64,000 nt of DNA from assembly GCF_947242115.1 (NCBI RefSeq), contig NC_074719.1, positions 4,662,783-4,726,782 on the forward strand, read 5' to 3'. Below, one piece after another: positions 33,801 to 48,800 of this stretch. Both the position numbers and the translations under genes were made by a program. This DNA is from Biomphalaria glabrata (Eukaryota > Mollusca > Gastropoda > Planorbidae). The notes beneath the pieces are model-generated. The model was not told the origin of the DNA. It did no database searches and worked only from the letters and a program-made list of their open reading frames with translations. Positions within the stretch are counted from its first letter, which is position 1. Each line of letters starts with the position of its first letter.

Positions 33801-36800
33801 AAAAGTGTTGCCAGATGAACCATAGTCGTTCTACGACTGAAGGAGGCCAACAAAAAAAGAAAAGCTTAACGTACATGCAATCATTTGGGGTGCTACTTTT
33901 GATTGGAATTTTTTTTTAATTTTTAAAAAGAGTAGAATGATTTCAGCTGAGGACTCTATATCAAGAACCATAGTGCAGTTAGTTTTTACTATATACTATA
34001 ACAACCACATACATGTTTACATAGCTTATCATCATCATCTTTCCTTTGCATTTCTCAAGGAACATCTGGCCTCTTATATAGCTTATCATCATCTTTCCTT
34101 TGCTTTCCACATGGAACATTGGACCTCTTACATAGCTTATATTCTGAGAGAAATAGTGAAACTGTGAAATAAATTGGCCAATGATGGAAAAGACTGATAG
34201 CTGAAGTTTTATCTGTGCATTTATCAAGATCCTAATTGTTTTCCTTCCATCTTAAAAAAGAACAACTGAAGAGCTTGAATGTAAAAAAAAAAACAGACTT
34301 TTCAAAACAAACAATTTATTATGATAGAGAACAATTATATTTACCTAAATTTCAAAAGTTTCAATATCAAATTATTTCCCCTGTTTGAGGACAGTAATGG
34401 GAGGGTATTAGGTGGAGTCCTGAAAATAAAATACACTTTAATGAACAATGTGAACCAAAACATAAATACATTTTTCCCCAACACTACTAAAACACTAACT
34501 CCACCAGCGGTTGAACCTGATTTTCTGGGAATTCCTTAAAAATGCCTAAATCCTTGAACCTGCTAAAAGCTGGAATTTTTTACCCTGCGTAAAACAAACA
34601 AGTCAGAATCTAAAAAATACTAATGAAATGTGGTGATACTCTTAGATTGTCCATTAAAAATGGCTGCCACCATCAAAGCATGTGTTTACATGAAATGTGG
34701 ATTTATGTAAAAAAATTCTGAAAATTTGCAATAAAATTTAATCCTGCTCATATATGGTAGGTCAGGCTTGTAATAATCCGAAAGTTAATATTTTAGTTCA
34801 TTTAGACTCTAAATTCTTAATTTTAAAAAAATAATGTTTTTACTTCCATTTTAGAGAAAGTTACAGCTCGATTGATAATAATGTGAACTTTATTAGATCT
34901 AGAGCGAGAAAGATATTAATCCAAAAGCATGTATTTCCAATTTGAAAAAAAAAAAGTTTTTTTTGCCTAAAAAGGAGATAACAAACGAATATTCACATTT
35001 GACTAAAGTAACACAAAATTTAGAAAGTCTTCAGGAGAAAAGACTTAAAAGTAAAGTAGCAATTATATATAAAACACTAAACCATAATCTTCAAATACAA
35101 AAACAAAATTTAATAAAATACACAGAAAGACACAAAGATAAAGGCACATTCCTTGTTCCATATGCTAGGGCAAATTTGTACAAATGCTCTTTCTTCCCTA
35201 GCGCTATTAGAGCATGGAATGGGTTGCCTGAGCTAGCCAGGAAAACCAGTGACTTGGACTTGGCAGAATTTAGGTCATTGGTTAATATGCATGACTAAAT
35301 GCATGACGCGTAGGACGTAATCATCTTCTTTTTTTTTTTTGTATCATATAAGAAGATAAGGTAACTCTCAATTTAAAAAAAAAAAAAAAAATAGCGGAAA
35401 AATAATATACTGGTACATAATAATATATTACACACAAAGTTAATCAATAAAGCTCTTCTTATAGGAAAGTTTAAGAAAATAAAAATAGCATCTTGACACA
35501 CCCTACCGCATTCTATCCATTAGGCTAATTCCATAAATAAATGCATCCTATCCCAATAGGTGCCTGCGGGTTAAGAAAAGGTGGGTGTGTCTCTCAGTGC
35601 TCAGGCCTATGGTGAAAGTTAGATCTAGAGACTAAGGGCTGGTGGAGTTAAATAGCAACACAAAATTTGTATAAACAAACTGAGGCTGCCTGCTATTTTA
35701 AAATGTAACTACTCATTTTAACTATATCAATAGTATTAAATAAAACATACACAATTTCATACTTGTCTTTGAGAATAGCAAAGACTTAAATAACTCACTC
35801 TGTTGTAATAATTTCATCTTTAGTTCTTCGTATTAAGAGAATCGGTCCCTGGTACCTGATACAAATAAAAAAATCAAAGAAATAGAAACAACAGCTAATT
35901 TCTGCTTGCACAAAATATTTTCACAGCTAACTACTGTAAAAAAAAACGCAAAGTAAATTTTTATGGTCATATTACAAGGTCCCTTCAGGGAACAGTACCA
36001 GGAAAAAGAAAAAGAGGCAGACACAGAAAGCAATGAGATGACAACATAAATGGATGGGCCTGCCATTTAGGGAGATTCTGTCCAAGGCATAAGACAGAGA
36101 GGAATGGAGAAAGACTGTCAACAGATCTTATGTGGTGTCCTACGGTACAACAGACTAAGTGATAGGGGATGGTGAAATATTTGTGCACAACTTAACTAAG
36201 TAGATAACTATTACCATTCTACTTACTCAAGCAAATTATCAGCAATATTTAAATCCATGTAGCTTCTCAAAGCAAGAGACACCAAATTTTCTGTTAGAAA
36301 AGAAATAGTGGTTAGGTTACAGAACTTAATGTTTCAGTTTAAGTAAATTCCCTTTCTAACCTTACAATCTATGGGGCAGGCGATATGAAGCTCACCTGCT
36401 TCTAGCAATGATTGGCAGTTAACATGGGGATAGGAGCACAGCGGCTTCTGAACTTGGGGTCCTGGGTTCAAATCTTGGTAAAGACTGGGATTTTTAGGGT
36501 GATCCTGAGTCCACCCAACTCTAATGGGTACCTGACTTTAGTTGGAGAGAGTAAAGGCGGTTGGTTGTTGTGCTGGCCACATGACACCCTGTTCGCTAAA
36601 CCATTGGCCATAAAAACAAAAGATGGCCTTAATATTATCAGCCCTAAAGATCACAAGGTCTGAAAGTGGAATTAGTTAATGTGGGCCATGTCATGTCTGA
36701 AATCTGAGTAGTCACAAGGATTTGAACTCAAAGCCCCTCAGTTTGGAAGCCAAACACTTTACTCAAAACCAACAAGCCTCACATGTAAGTAGTACATACA

Positions 36801-39800
36801 AATATATCAATCCTGAAGGTCTAAAATGTAAAAAATACATAATATACAAGCAAAGACTTACTCCATGACTGTGGCATTTTAGCAATGGCTAGAGGAACAA
36901 TGTCATCAAATGTAGCATCTAATACCTGGACAACAGAATAGTAACAAACAGAATTTACTAACAACATTTCAACTAGAGATATAAAATGTTGATGTCTAAA
37001 TAAAAATTAAAAAAAAGAGTTCACAAAAATTTACGGCAAGGTTTATTACAGACATTTTCTGTTTGACTGCCCCAGACTTGCTGATCTCCGTCTCGACAGG
37101 TCTGGGAAACCCAAAATTCTCTACCTGTATGGCGACATTCATGCACTACGCAAGACAGCAGGGTTTCTGTCCAGGGCTTTTGCAAGAGAGGATTTGAGCC
37201 TCTCAAGCCCTCACTCTAATGGAGTTTGATGATGATGATGATGATGATGATGATTACAGACATTTTGGGATACAATAGGAATTTAATTATTTTCCGCAGC
37301 TTACAAAAAATGACCAATAATCCAATAACGTCTACTGCAGCACAGTGTGTTTTTTACAGCCAAGTCCTACAGCAGGATAATGTGTTGGGGTGGTTGCAAC
37401 AGTTATTTAAACTTTCCTACAAGAAGAGCTCACCATGTGCATAGCACTGCACACAAATGAATGTAGCATTTAAACCTTGGCAACTAAGCATCAGCCTATA
37501 GAAGAACTATTGCTTTCACTTCAAAGAAATGTTTATTTTTACCAAAGTATAACTTGATATATTTGAACTAAAAGCACTATAGGTAATAAGAATTGTTGAA
37601 ATGAAACTCACAACAAACTTTAAGTCTGGATAAGTCTTAGCCAACCACGAGGCTGTGTATCCACCTATAGACCAGGCAAATACAGCAATGTCTTGAGGTT
37701 CAAAGTGCAGCTTGTGTATAGCATACTGGATAACAGCATCCACGGCTTTCTGCTCCTGGTCAGGAAACGGGACTCCCTTAGGAAAGATGGGATACATTGT
37801 ATTTTTATTTTCTGAAGCATTTTCTTTCTCTAATTATTTATTTAATAAAAAGAAACAAAGCCAAATTGATGAAAGTTTATTGTGAAATAAATAAATCCAT
37901 TTATAATGGCCAAACCACCCCTAAGGATGTTTTGATAATGAAACACATAACTAGTAACTGCATCAGTCTAAATTTTGACAATACTTTTTTGGGGGGCAAA
38001 ATGTCAGAGCTTTTTTGCGATTTTGCTCTGATCTGGAAAGGTACCATCTGCATTCCAACATTGTCTGAATTGTTTTTACCTATTTAATGTCCAAAACATC
38101 TTTGAATACATTTTTACAATAAAACAGTATTAGTGTCAGGCTGACTTTTAACATTTTCTGTCACTAGAAATAATTTTGTTGTTCTCCAAGACCCAATACC
38201 ACAGCATTTGTGCAAATTATCTGTTACAAGTTAAACAATAAATAATGTCTGAACATAATGAATAGTATTTACAGTTACATTGCTAAAAGAAAAAATGTAA
38301 ATGTCATTTTCACGTTCAGAATGAAACTACCAACTAGATCCACAACTATATTCCCACAAACACAACTGACATTGATCTAAATAGCAACGAACAATGAATG
38401 TGACTGTTAATGCAAGAAAAGCAACTCACTGTACTTCCCCCAAATCCTGGATGGTTCCACCCTAAAACTGAATAGTTTAAGTCTAATGGCGTGTTGATAC
38501 AACCTATCTCATAGAATCCTGCATTGCCTTCAGAGGTTATGACCTGTGGATACATTATTTTTTATTAAAAGAGAATGGAACTTTGTTTTTTTTTTTTTAT
38601 TTTGATGCTTGTCTTCATATTAGAATATTTCTATTATGAAATCAAAAATCAAATTTTATGATAAATTTTTTATTGTTCATACTGAGTGACAAATAATTAA
38701 CTCTGGAAATATTTTGTAATCATCATCATCACCAAGCTCATTGGGGAAAAAAAACTGTGGTGTGCAGTGCACATCCCTCCATGCAAGTCAAGAGCATGTG
38801 ACTTCCAGAACCTGTCGACATGGAATTCAGGAAGTATGGGACAGTTAAAAAAGAATATGAGACACACTATTCTATTCCTACCTTACAGCAGTGACAGAAT
38901 GAGTCTAAATTTTGGTATAAGCCATGCAAAGTTCTTTAATTTAAAAATTTATAGAATGGAATTAAAGATTTATTTTGCAAAAAACAGTTCTTTATAAACT
39001 TTATACATTTGGCTATTAGCTCCAACAGTCTAAAAAACATTTTTTTTCATAATTATTATAACTGTAATTAGTCATAGGACAATCATGGAAAATCTCAGTG
39101 ATTGGATGAAAGCCTGAGTTTTAACTATTGTTGGAACAATATCACCTACACAGCAGTTCTATTGAGCTGCATGTACAGTGATACCAAAAACAAAATTTAT
39201 AAGATATAACTATAACAATATAGTGTTAAAAAATCCTCTTTCAGACCATGCAGTTTATAACGCAGATGATGTAAAGGTCATCTATTTCCATGGCCCACGG
39301 TTAAAGAGAGTGTCATCTGGCCAGCACAATGACCAACTGTCTTTACTTTTCCCTTACTAATGTCAGGTACCCATTAGAGCTGGGTGGACTCAGAGGGGCC
39401 CTAAAGATCCTAAAATTAAAAATCCCAGACTTCACCAGGATTGGATCCCAGGAATCCTCTGGTTTGAAAGCCAAGGGCTTTACTACTTAAACAATATAAA
39501 TATCATGGAAAAGATGTTTAATTCCATTTAGGAAATATAGTCATTAATAATTAATTGATATTCAATTCAGTAAACAAACCAAAAAATTTATCTTGCTGCA
39601 TTATTTTCTTAATATGTCGTTGGGTAAGATTGTATATGAAAGTCCAGAAACAGTATGATAAAATGATGTTTGAAAAGAGTATAATTATCTGAAGATCTTA
39701 CTAATGTGTTTCCCAATTCAGTATATCCCCTGAAGAGAGTATAATTTATGATGTAATAAAATATTTACTTAGACTTTCAAGTGTATAAAATAAAACAATA

Positions 39801-42800
39801 GCTGATCTAAAAATACAAAACATTTATCAGCTTTCACTCAGTGTACTACATTAGAATTAAGGCCTAGCTAGATTTAAAAAAAATATAAATATACATACTA
39901 CAGCATACATTGAATTTATGTCAGCCCAGTATCCGATGACTGAGCCTGTCAGATTATTAAGCATTAGACTTTACTCTATCAAGAGTTAACTGTAATTCCC
40001 AACTCAGTAGTATACTCATGGAAGACCTTATTTAAGCATTTCCTATTAAACTCATTAAAGACCTTACTAAAGTATTTCCTAACTCAGAGTGTCCCCTCAT
40101 GTTGACAAACATTGTGTCTATCTCATTGCCATCTTCTGTCTCAATTTTGGCTCTTTTTCCATGTCTCTGTAAAAAAAAATAATTATTTTATTTTTCTCAA
40201 AATTGTTTTTTTTCCCGATGTATCTCTATTGAAAGATGACTATAGAGTCAGTAAACAATTTTATACTCTCTCTTTAGCAACAAATTTCACACATTTTATC
40301 TTTGATATATTAGAAATTATTTGCCTTTAATTTTTTTATTACAAAGATCTCTCAACAACAAGATGCCCAATTAGATAATCAGAATAAATAGAAGTTGCCG
40401 CAAAAAAAAAACAACCAACAACCTACAATTATTATTATTCTACATTAACTTTCATTCAATTTTGTTTGTTCAACAGTATGATCACAAATCATATCACGCA
40501 TTATACGTCACATATTGCACTTCATATGACACATAACCTTTTGCCTGTAACTCATTTTCTTATAAGATACTAAAACTGTAGTTCAAAACAGTAAAAACTA
40601 GTTTAATTTAAGGAAAACAAAAAGTACAATATTGTGAACTTGTAAACTAACGCAAATCAATATCTGCCGCTCTACCTCTTCAACTTGCTGAGCTCTTCCA
40701 GTCACTAACATACTGGCTGCAGAGGCAAGATGTTTAAAAATAAAATAAGTTGTTAATAAAAAAATCAAAAAAAAAAAAAAAGTCTATAACAAAAATGTTA
40801 ACGATAAAGTCTAAAATGTAAAAAAACAACACTTTCAGTTCACTTACATAGAAAATAGTTCACAAAGGATGTACTTCCAGGGTAAACCATACTTCGACCA
40901 AATGTATGCATGGCAATGTAACTGCGAAATAACACGTAACAAAATCTATGAACTATGGTTTTTATTTTTCTAAATATTTGTAATGCAGCTGATCAATAAT
41001 GGTTTCCATTATACAGTAAATTAGGGAGTACCTGAGAATTCTGCAAGGGAAACTACTCCTTTCGATTGCTTGGAGTCGTCTGCTGCTGTTGGTAACAGTT
41101 GGCTGAGCTTTATAAGCTTTTTTTCTATCACTATAGGCAGAAACAATTTGAACAATGAAAAGAATAAAATATAAGAGTTCAAATATTTTAAAATAAAATT
41201 ATTTTTAAACTAGTAAAAAAAAAACAAAAAAAACAAATAAACACAATTAATGCATCCTTCCTGTCCTGTAACACATATACAATTCATGTTACTTTGACAT
41301 ACTTATATTAATGTTAAAAAAAAAAATTATAATACAATACAACTCCTTTAAGTAACATTTATTAGAGCCATTCACACTATTTTTTGTAACAAAAAAATTA
41401 AAATCATTTAAGAAATAAAAAGATAAAAAAACAACAACTTGTTAACTGGTTAAAGACATATTTTGAACAAATAATCAGTTGCTAAAGATAAAGAAATGAT
41501 AGCTGTTTGTATGCAATTAAAACTATATAATATTAAATTATATATTATGGGCTTAAGGCACTTTACAAAATAAGTTTCTACCTATTAAGTTCCTTAACAC
41601 TGAAGTCAACAGGCCACGCCCAAAACTCAAAGTCATATCCAACAAGCGCTTTCTGAAGAAAAATGTATATATATATATATATATAAAGTTTCAAAGTAAT
41701 GGATAAGGATGACCACATCAAAATATGTTTTTCCATGGAAATGGAATTTGAGCTTAAAGTTCTTATTTTAAAGCAAAACATTTGGGGTCAGCAGTCAGTT
41801 TGATAAGAAAAAAATACATTTCAATAAATCACTTAAGTATACAGTGTATCTAAGACTTCTTCTGACCAATGGCCAGACAAAAAAAACAACAACTGAATAA
41901 TGAGAGCATTAGTATCAACATTTATGACATTTACCTTGGTCTGAAATGTCGGGCTGTTTCTTGCCTCTACAAGAGCTTTTATAAATGTGCGATAATCTAA
42001 ATTAGCCAGTCGATCAATACCTGTACATTGTTAGAATGAACAAAATTAAAGCTTGTAAAAAGAAATATCCTTATACATAATACAAACTTTTTAAAAATTA
42101 AAAAAAAAATGTAGAGGACAACTTTCATGCTTATAGAAAATGCTCAGAGCTCTATGCTTCAATCTCTTTTGTGGACCAGTGGGGGGAGGGTGGTATCTGG
42201 GAGAAGGTTTCCATGCTGCCTTTTGGCGCTTAGCAAACACAACTCTACTCAAGTCAGGATTCAAACTTGAGCACTCTCGACAAGTAGCCCAGTGCTTTTC
42301 CCCAGTCAGCCACACATCCCCACAACAATTTTGACAGAAAATGTCAGGAGAATAAAAATATCTAAAAGCTGAGTGTACACAGAAGACAATATACTGACCT
42401 CTAAAAACAAATGCAGCAGCATAAACAATCAATAATGAGACAGCAAATTTAATCAGACTAGCACCACCTTCAGCTGTAAAATAGCCTGAAAAATACAAGT
42501 GAAAATGAATAAAAAAAATAGGAACATTGTAATGAACAATTTAGAGTTTGCATAGAGTTAATTCATTTTATTCCTGATTCCCATATTTCCATTAGCATTT
42601 TAGCATCTTAAAAGATAACATGGTTACAAAGACAGTTTGTGTGGAAACACAAACTTAAAATCGGCCCCCGAAGTGGTCCACCCTGGCAGGCTTCAATATT
42701 TTCAGAAAGAACATCCAAATGAAATTACATCAAAGACAAATGAGAGATAAGAATGGAGAAAGAAGGTTGACAGATCTTGTGTAGTGCCCCAATGGTGCTG

Positions 42801-45800
42801 CAGATCAAAGGATAGGTGCAAGTGAATGCAAAGTTAGATGTGAACCTGGCCTAATTGGTTCCCCTTTCAGACCTTATGGTCTATAGGGCAGATGATGTAA
42901 AGTTCATCTGTTTTTGTGGCCTACGGTTAACGAGGGTGTCATGTAGCCAGCACAACGACCAACCGCCTTTACTTTTCCCCAACTAATGTCAGGTACCCAT
43001 TAGAGATGGGTAGACTCAGAGGCGCCCAAGGATTTCGAAGTTGAAAACCCGAGTCTTCACCAGGAATCGAACCCGGGACCCTCGGTTCGGAAGCTAAGCG
43101 CTTTACCGAGCCTCTCCTGGTCTTTACATAATGTAATTGTTTTAAAAACGCTTAATCTTTATTCTAATTCTCAAAATCAATACATAAAAAAATGTTCAAG
43201 AAAATGAAGTTTATAAGATTACTATTCGTTTTAAATTAGGTCTAACTTATAATGCATACTAATTAGCCTTTTCTCTTTAAAAAACTGCTTGCATAACTGA
43301 TTTTAAAAATTAGATTTTTCACTTTCAGGAAAAAAAAAAGTAGCCGTTGCATCAGAACTTTGAATGGTCTAAAATATTGTGATGTCAGATTTTCAATATC
43401 TTTTCTAGTTTACGAGATCTAAACGGGAAGGACGGACAGACATTTCGCACAAAACTAATAGCGTCTTATCCCCTTTCGGGGGCCGCTAAAAAACACAAAT
43501 TACAAATAAATCAATCAGACCAAAACATTTATGCCATATAAGGATTGGATTTTGACCTGAGCCAAAAAAACATTGGTTGCTTACTCATTGTCACAATTGT
43601 TTGGCTTTTTTTTTTGGTTTGGATAGCTCTTTATTGTCTAACAAAGTTATGACATATACGGATTTGGAGGTGCCTTTAAATCTATTTGCAACTCACTACT
43701 AAGATATACTGTTGAGACACAGCAGTAAAACAATAGTGAAAAAGCAAACAAAATAATCCACTTGGAATAATAACTAATAACTAGTGACTGTGAACAATGC
43801 AATGACCAACCAGCCCCAATAACTAGCTTCACATCCCTGATATAGTAGTATATATTGATCTTTCTGGATTGTTTCCAACACTGACAGTAAGTTCTATTAC
43901 CTCCAAATAATTCCACATTAACCCTATTTATCCAAATCAAGGGTATCTAGAATAATCTGCTTTGTTTTCCCATGCACATACAATGTGAACAAAATAATAT
44001 ATACTGGTCAGCCACTATTGTGCTGTGAAAAGCAATATTATACACACACACACACATGGGTAACCCATCCATAAATTACAGTTGCACATTAGAAAGAAAA
44101 TTGTATTAATATGTGCTACAGTAAAATGTCAAAGTAAAATTGTCAATATAAACAGGAAGTCTATAAGGCAAGAGTAGCAAAGTTACTCATTAAAAGTTCA
44201 AAAGCTGATGAGGGTATAAAGTAGCCATAACAAGAGTAATGACTTCTAGTTTATCCAGCCATTTCCAAGTATCCATAAGAACTGATTCGACTTAAGTCCA
44301 TTCTGTTTCCAAGTACCCATAAAAGATGATAAGACCAAATCCAACCTGTTTCCAAGTGCCCTTAAGAGCTATTTTGAGTTTAGACCTGGTCCAGTTTCTA
44401 AGTACCCATAAGAGATGATTAGACTTAAGTCCAATCTGGAACTAAAACTATGAACTTCCATTAAACATGAGACCCTGTGTTCTGCAACCACCATACATCA
44501 TATTGTATCCATAGCCAAAATATTGATTCACAAGTTAAATATATACTGACTAGTTTGGTTTAGCAACGAAACTAACTGTTCTTAATAGGATGGCAATCAT
44601 ATGAACACTTAATAATAATAATAGTGGAAATATCTTTATTTCCTATGATTAAACACGAAGGCAGTGTTTCACAAGACTAAGCAAACCCAGTTGCGACCTA
44701 CATATTTTTCAGCATATGCTGCAGACAAAGCTGTTGCCCTCCAGCAGTCTATTTAAGTTTTCTTTTCGTCTCTATTTAAGTTTTCTTTTCTTCTTCTGTG
44801 CCTGGCTTCGATAAGGGTTTTTCTTTGGGTCCCAAATGGGATAACAGCGGTCTTTGTGAGAGCTCTCCAATACTAAGTGATAGTGGCCAAACTAATGTGA
44901 CAAGAGTACCATGAACAGATTTACCATGTGTGTTTGTCTGTCTGTTTTTACTGCTCAAACTTCCAAGCCAAAATTGAGGCTATTACCATGGCATTACAGA
45001 CAGTGGAAAACAAATTATTTGAAGGAGTGCAATCACTATCAGATATTGTTGTCTTTACAGACTCCCAATCCACTCTGCAAGCAATTAACAGCAGCAACTT
45101 TGTCAGCTAAGAGAGTTGACAACAGTAATTGTGATAATCCATCAGATGATATCAAAATTAAATATCAATATCACACTACTGTGGATCCCTGGACACATTG
45201 GCATCATGCGAAATGAAAAGGCAGATTTATATAAGCACTCAAAGGCAGGATCATCTATGGAACAACATGATAGACCTGTCAACTACCTCACCCTAAGGTC
45301 AATGTTAGTCAACAATCACAAAGAGAAGTGGCTCAACCAATGGACAACAGGAAACACAGGCCCAGCCATGTACAAAGAAATGACTACGCCTAACAAACTA
45401 GACAGTATTAACTTCCTCCCCCACAAAGAACAATCTACAATTTTTCAACTAAGAACAGGACACACACCTCTGTTAAATTATCATCTGAACAAAATAAATT
45501 CCACACAACTCCCCCTTTGTGGACACGGCACCCACCCTTATGAAACCGTAAACCATATCCTCTTTGAATGCCCCTTCCTAATCCACCTTAGGCAGACCCT
45601 ACTTCCACTACAGCCCAACATAACCAACACCCTGTACGGCAGTGCTGAACAACTGAAGAAAACAGCACACCATTTTTTCTTGGCACAGTCTGCAAAAGAG
45701 CTCACAGCTCAGCAGCAATAAAGCTGGCTTGAAGAAGAAGTCTGTCTGTTTGTCTGTATTTATCTATAATTATGAAAACAGATACTTTACCTTTTCTGTA

Positions 45801-48800
45801 AAGATACACCCCAACAATAGGAGACAGATACTTAAGACCAAGTGTAACATGGAACTAGAGAAAGAGAGAGAACTTAATGTTACATTCTTATCAATACAAA
45901 TATAGTATTAACACTTTGACTCTAAAGTGATGCTACCTGCATTGATTTAAACCAGACCTATTGTGTAGAACTGTAGATCATATTCTATGCTTTAAAATTA
46001 TTTTTTTTTCATTTTTTTTTAAATTCTGTATTAGTTTTCAAACTGCTTAAAACTTTATTTTGAATAGTTTCCCTTTGCTAAACACCCAGAATTTCATTCT
46101 TTCAACATGTTTTATAGAGAAGGATGTTTTTAAAAGAGCGAGGGTTAAAACAGTCTCAATTTTCTTTAAATTAATCTTCTGGATGGTAATAATTTCTATT
46201 AATTTAGTATCTTTCTATACTTTCTAGATCTAGAACAGTTCACTTTTCCATAGTTGGTCAGTTTTCATTTTTTCTTATGATAATAACATGGATAATTAGC
46301 CCTAGATTTCCATTTTATGTGTTTTAAATGTGTTAATATTAAAAGTTTTGTGACTATATGGATAATATAAAAAGCTTTTTCTTTTCTATTTGGAACTTAA
46401 ATTTTTCCTAGACCTGATCTACAATTAGATCCTAGAGACTTTTTAATTTGTATAAATAAATATTTCAATGATTTTTTTTTGTTTCTTAAAAATTCATTTG
46501 TGTGACATAAAAAGGGCATGCACTCTACTTTCATTCTCTACCACTGTATCATCTAACAAGAAATAAAAAAAACTATAAAAAAAAACTATCGAAGCATGGT
46601 AGTGCACTCACATAGAGTTTAAAAAACTAGTCAAAGAGTTAACCAACATTCAATTTCAGCTATTCAATACTAGCCTTAAGCACCTAATTAAAGTGTTTGT
46701 TATTTAAAAAATGTCTAAGTTTTTTTTTTTCCTAAGCAGTGTCATCAAAGTCTGACACTTCACCAATGGCCAGGTATTAATATCAACTCAACCTACACTC
46801 CAATTCACAGTTGTTTGTTTGTTTTACATATTTCGGATGTTCCCTCAGAGTTGAAGATAATTACTTCCTAGTCCAAACCTCCTGCAGGACGACGGGGGAT
46901 GGGAGCGGGCAGGGTTTGAACTCTGGACCATGGATAAATCTGAACGACAGTCCAGCGCGCAAACCGCACGACCAGGCAGCCATCCAGCCAGTTTTTTAAA
47001 CCTCAAAACCTAAATTGTGGAATGCCCTATCATTCTGTCACCCCGGCTTCCAAACCCTTTTACATTTAAAACAAAACAAAAACATACTTTCAAATGGGAT
47101 CATATGATGTCGGTCATTTAAAAATAAATACAATTGTTTTATACATGCGTCAGTGAACTTTCTCATGTCAAATCAATAGCTTATTAGACCAGTGGCCATA
47201 TATGCAAGTGAAATCTGGGCTATAAAAATCTTCAACTCTAAAGGAAAGTCTGAAACGTGAAACAAGTATTACATAACATTAACGCCCTCTCTTGACTAGA
47301 TTGTAATTTATTAAGCCCATTTTATTATGAAAAATACATAGGTGCATAGACATAAAATAACATTTATTAGTTATTAGTTATTATCCAAAGTTTCAGAAAA
47401 TATAAATTTAAATTTTGTGCTTACCATCTGCAGAATTTTATCTGCTATTGATTCCACATATCCAGGCTCATAATTGTGGCCCTTTATTAGCAAAGTAAGA
47501 AAGAAAATAATGTTATAAAAGATCATTAAAATAATCATCTAATGTCTACTCAAATTTAAGAAAATGTTGTTAATATTACTTTTGGACAATAAGATGATAA
47601 GTGGTACTTTTATTCAAAACCAAAATACAGGGAATTCATGAATGAATTAGATCTAGATTAAGATCAAACATAAATCAAAATTAAAAACAAAATAATACTT
47701 GCTGCTCTTATCGTCTAATGCAAAAAAGGTTAAATGTGTATTTGTTGTCACAAAATATAAATCAAAACTACTGTTCACTACCACAACTAGTCTAGATCAG
47801 GGGTGGGAAACCTTTTTATTTTTTATTTTTTTTTACAGACGGCTGCATTAAAAAGTTTTTAGAATCTGAAACTTATTTTACACATTTTTTTTTTAAATTT
47901 CGTTATTGTCTTTTTTACATCACATTTCAATTGTGCATTTGTACCTAATGTGAAGTATTTAACTGCTTACAATCATGCAGAATGATCCAGGACTTTGGGA
48001 CTAACTTTCTAGTTGTAATCCTTATGACTGATGTCTAATTACACTCAGCATTGACCTGTTCTTACAATTAAAAAAACACTTGTTCAAAGATGTATGTGGA
48101 CCCAAATAATGTGAAAGCTTAGCATCAAAGTTTTTTTTTAAGTGTAGAAATACAGTTTCTGGTACCCATAAAATTCCTATGGAAGAACTGATTGGAACTT
48201 CTCAGGTCATAATTTGCTTGGAGGTATGTCCTCTGGAGCTGAATCAGCTTCTGCACTGCACTGTGAACTGAGGGTATTAAAAACTAGTTCCAAGTTCTTG
48301 AGGTGTTTAAAATTTGCTTTCAAATTCCACAATCAGGGAATCTAAATAAATTTTGTACTTTCCAACCATTTCACTAGATATAGTTTCACCATTCAGCACA
48401 GGAAAATGACAAAACCTCTTTTTACTTTGTTATCTGGAAAAGTGAGAAAGCTTTGTTGGAGAAGATTTAACATGCACATACATTTCATGTGCAGCAACCC
48501 ATTGCAATACCTCTGATGAAAAACTTGAAGTCTGTATACCACTCTCCATTAGAAATGTTAGTAACAAAGTCACAGTCAATGTCCTTCAAGGAACATTAAC
48601 AATTTCTTCCTCAAGATTCCATTTCTTCTTACTCATGCTAAACCTGCAGATACTACTGTGGTACTGAATAATGGAGTGTTTTGTTTCCTAATCTTTAAGT
48701 ACTCCACGGAACTGTGTGTGATTAAGACCCCTAGCAGTGATTAGTTAGAGCACTAAGATAATTGGGTCAATAATATAATTGATATTCAATGCAGCTTTGC

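Noticed and set aside
37516-37797. 93-codon minus ORF as a stand-alone hydrolase
   Set aside because: It is ABHD16A exon 12 read through both splice sites.
42091-42498. 135-codon minus ORF as a separate gene
   Set aside because: Its start is ABHD16A exon 4 (42399-42485) and the rest is intron and SINE.
42857-43117. tRNA-like head as a functional tRNA gene
   Set aside because: Followed by the shared SINE body and seen many times; no intact cloverleaf.
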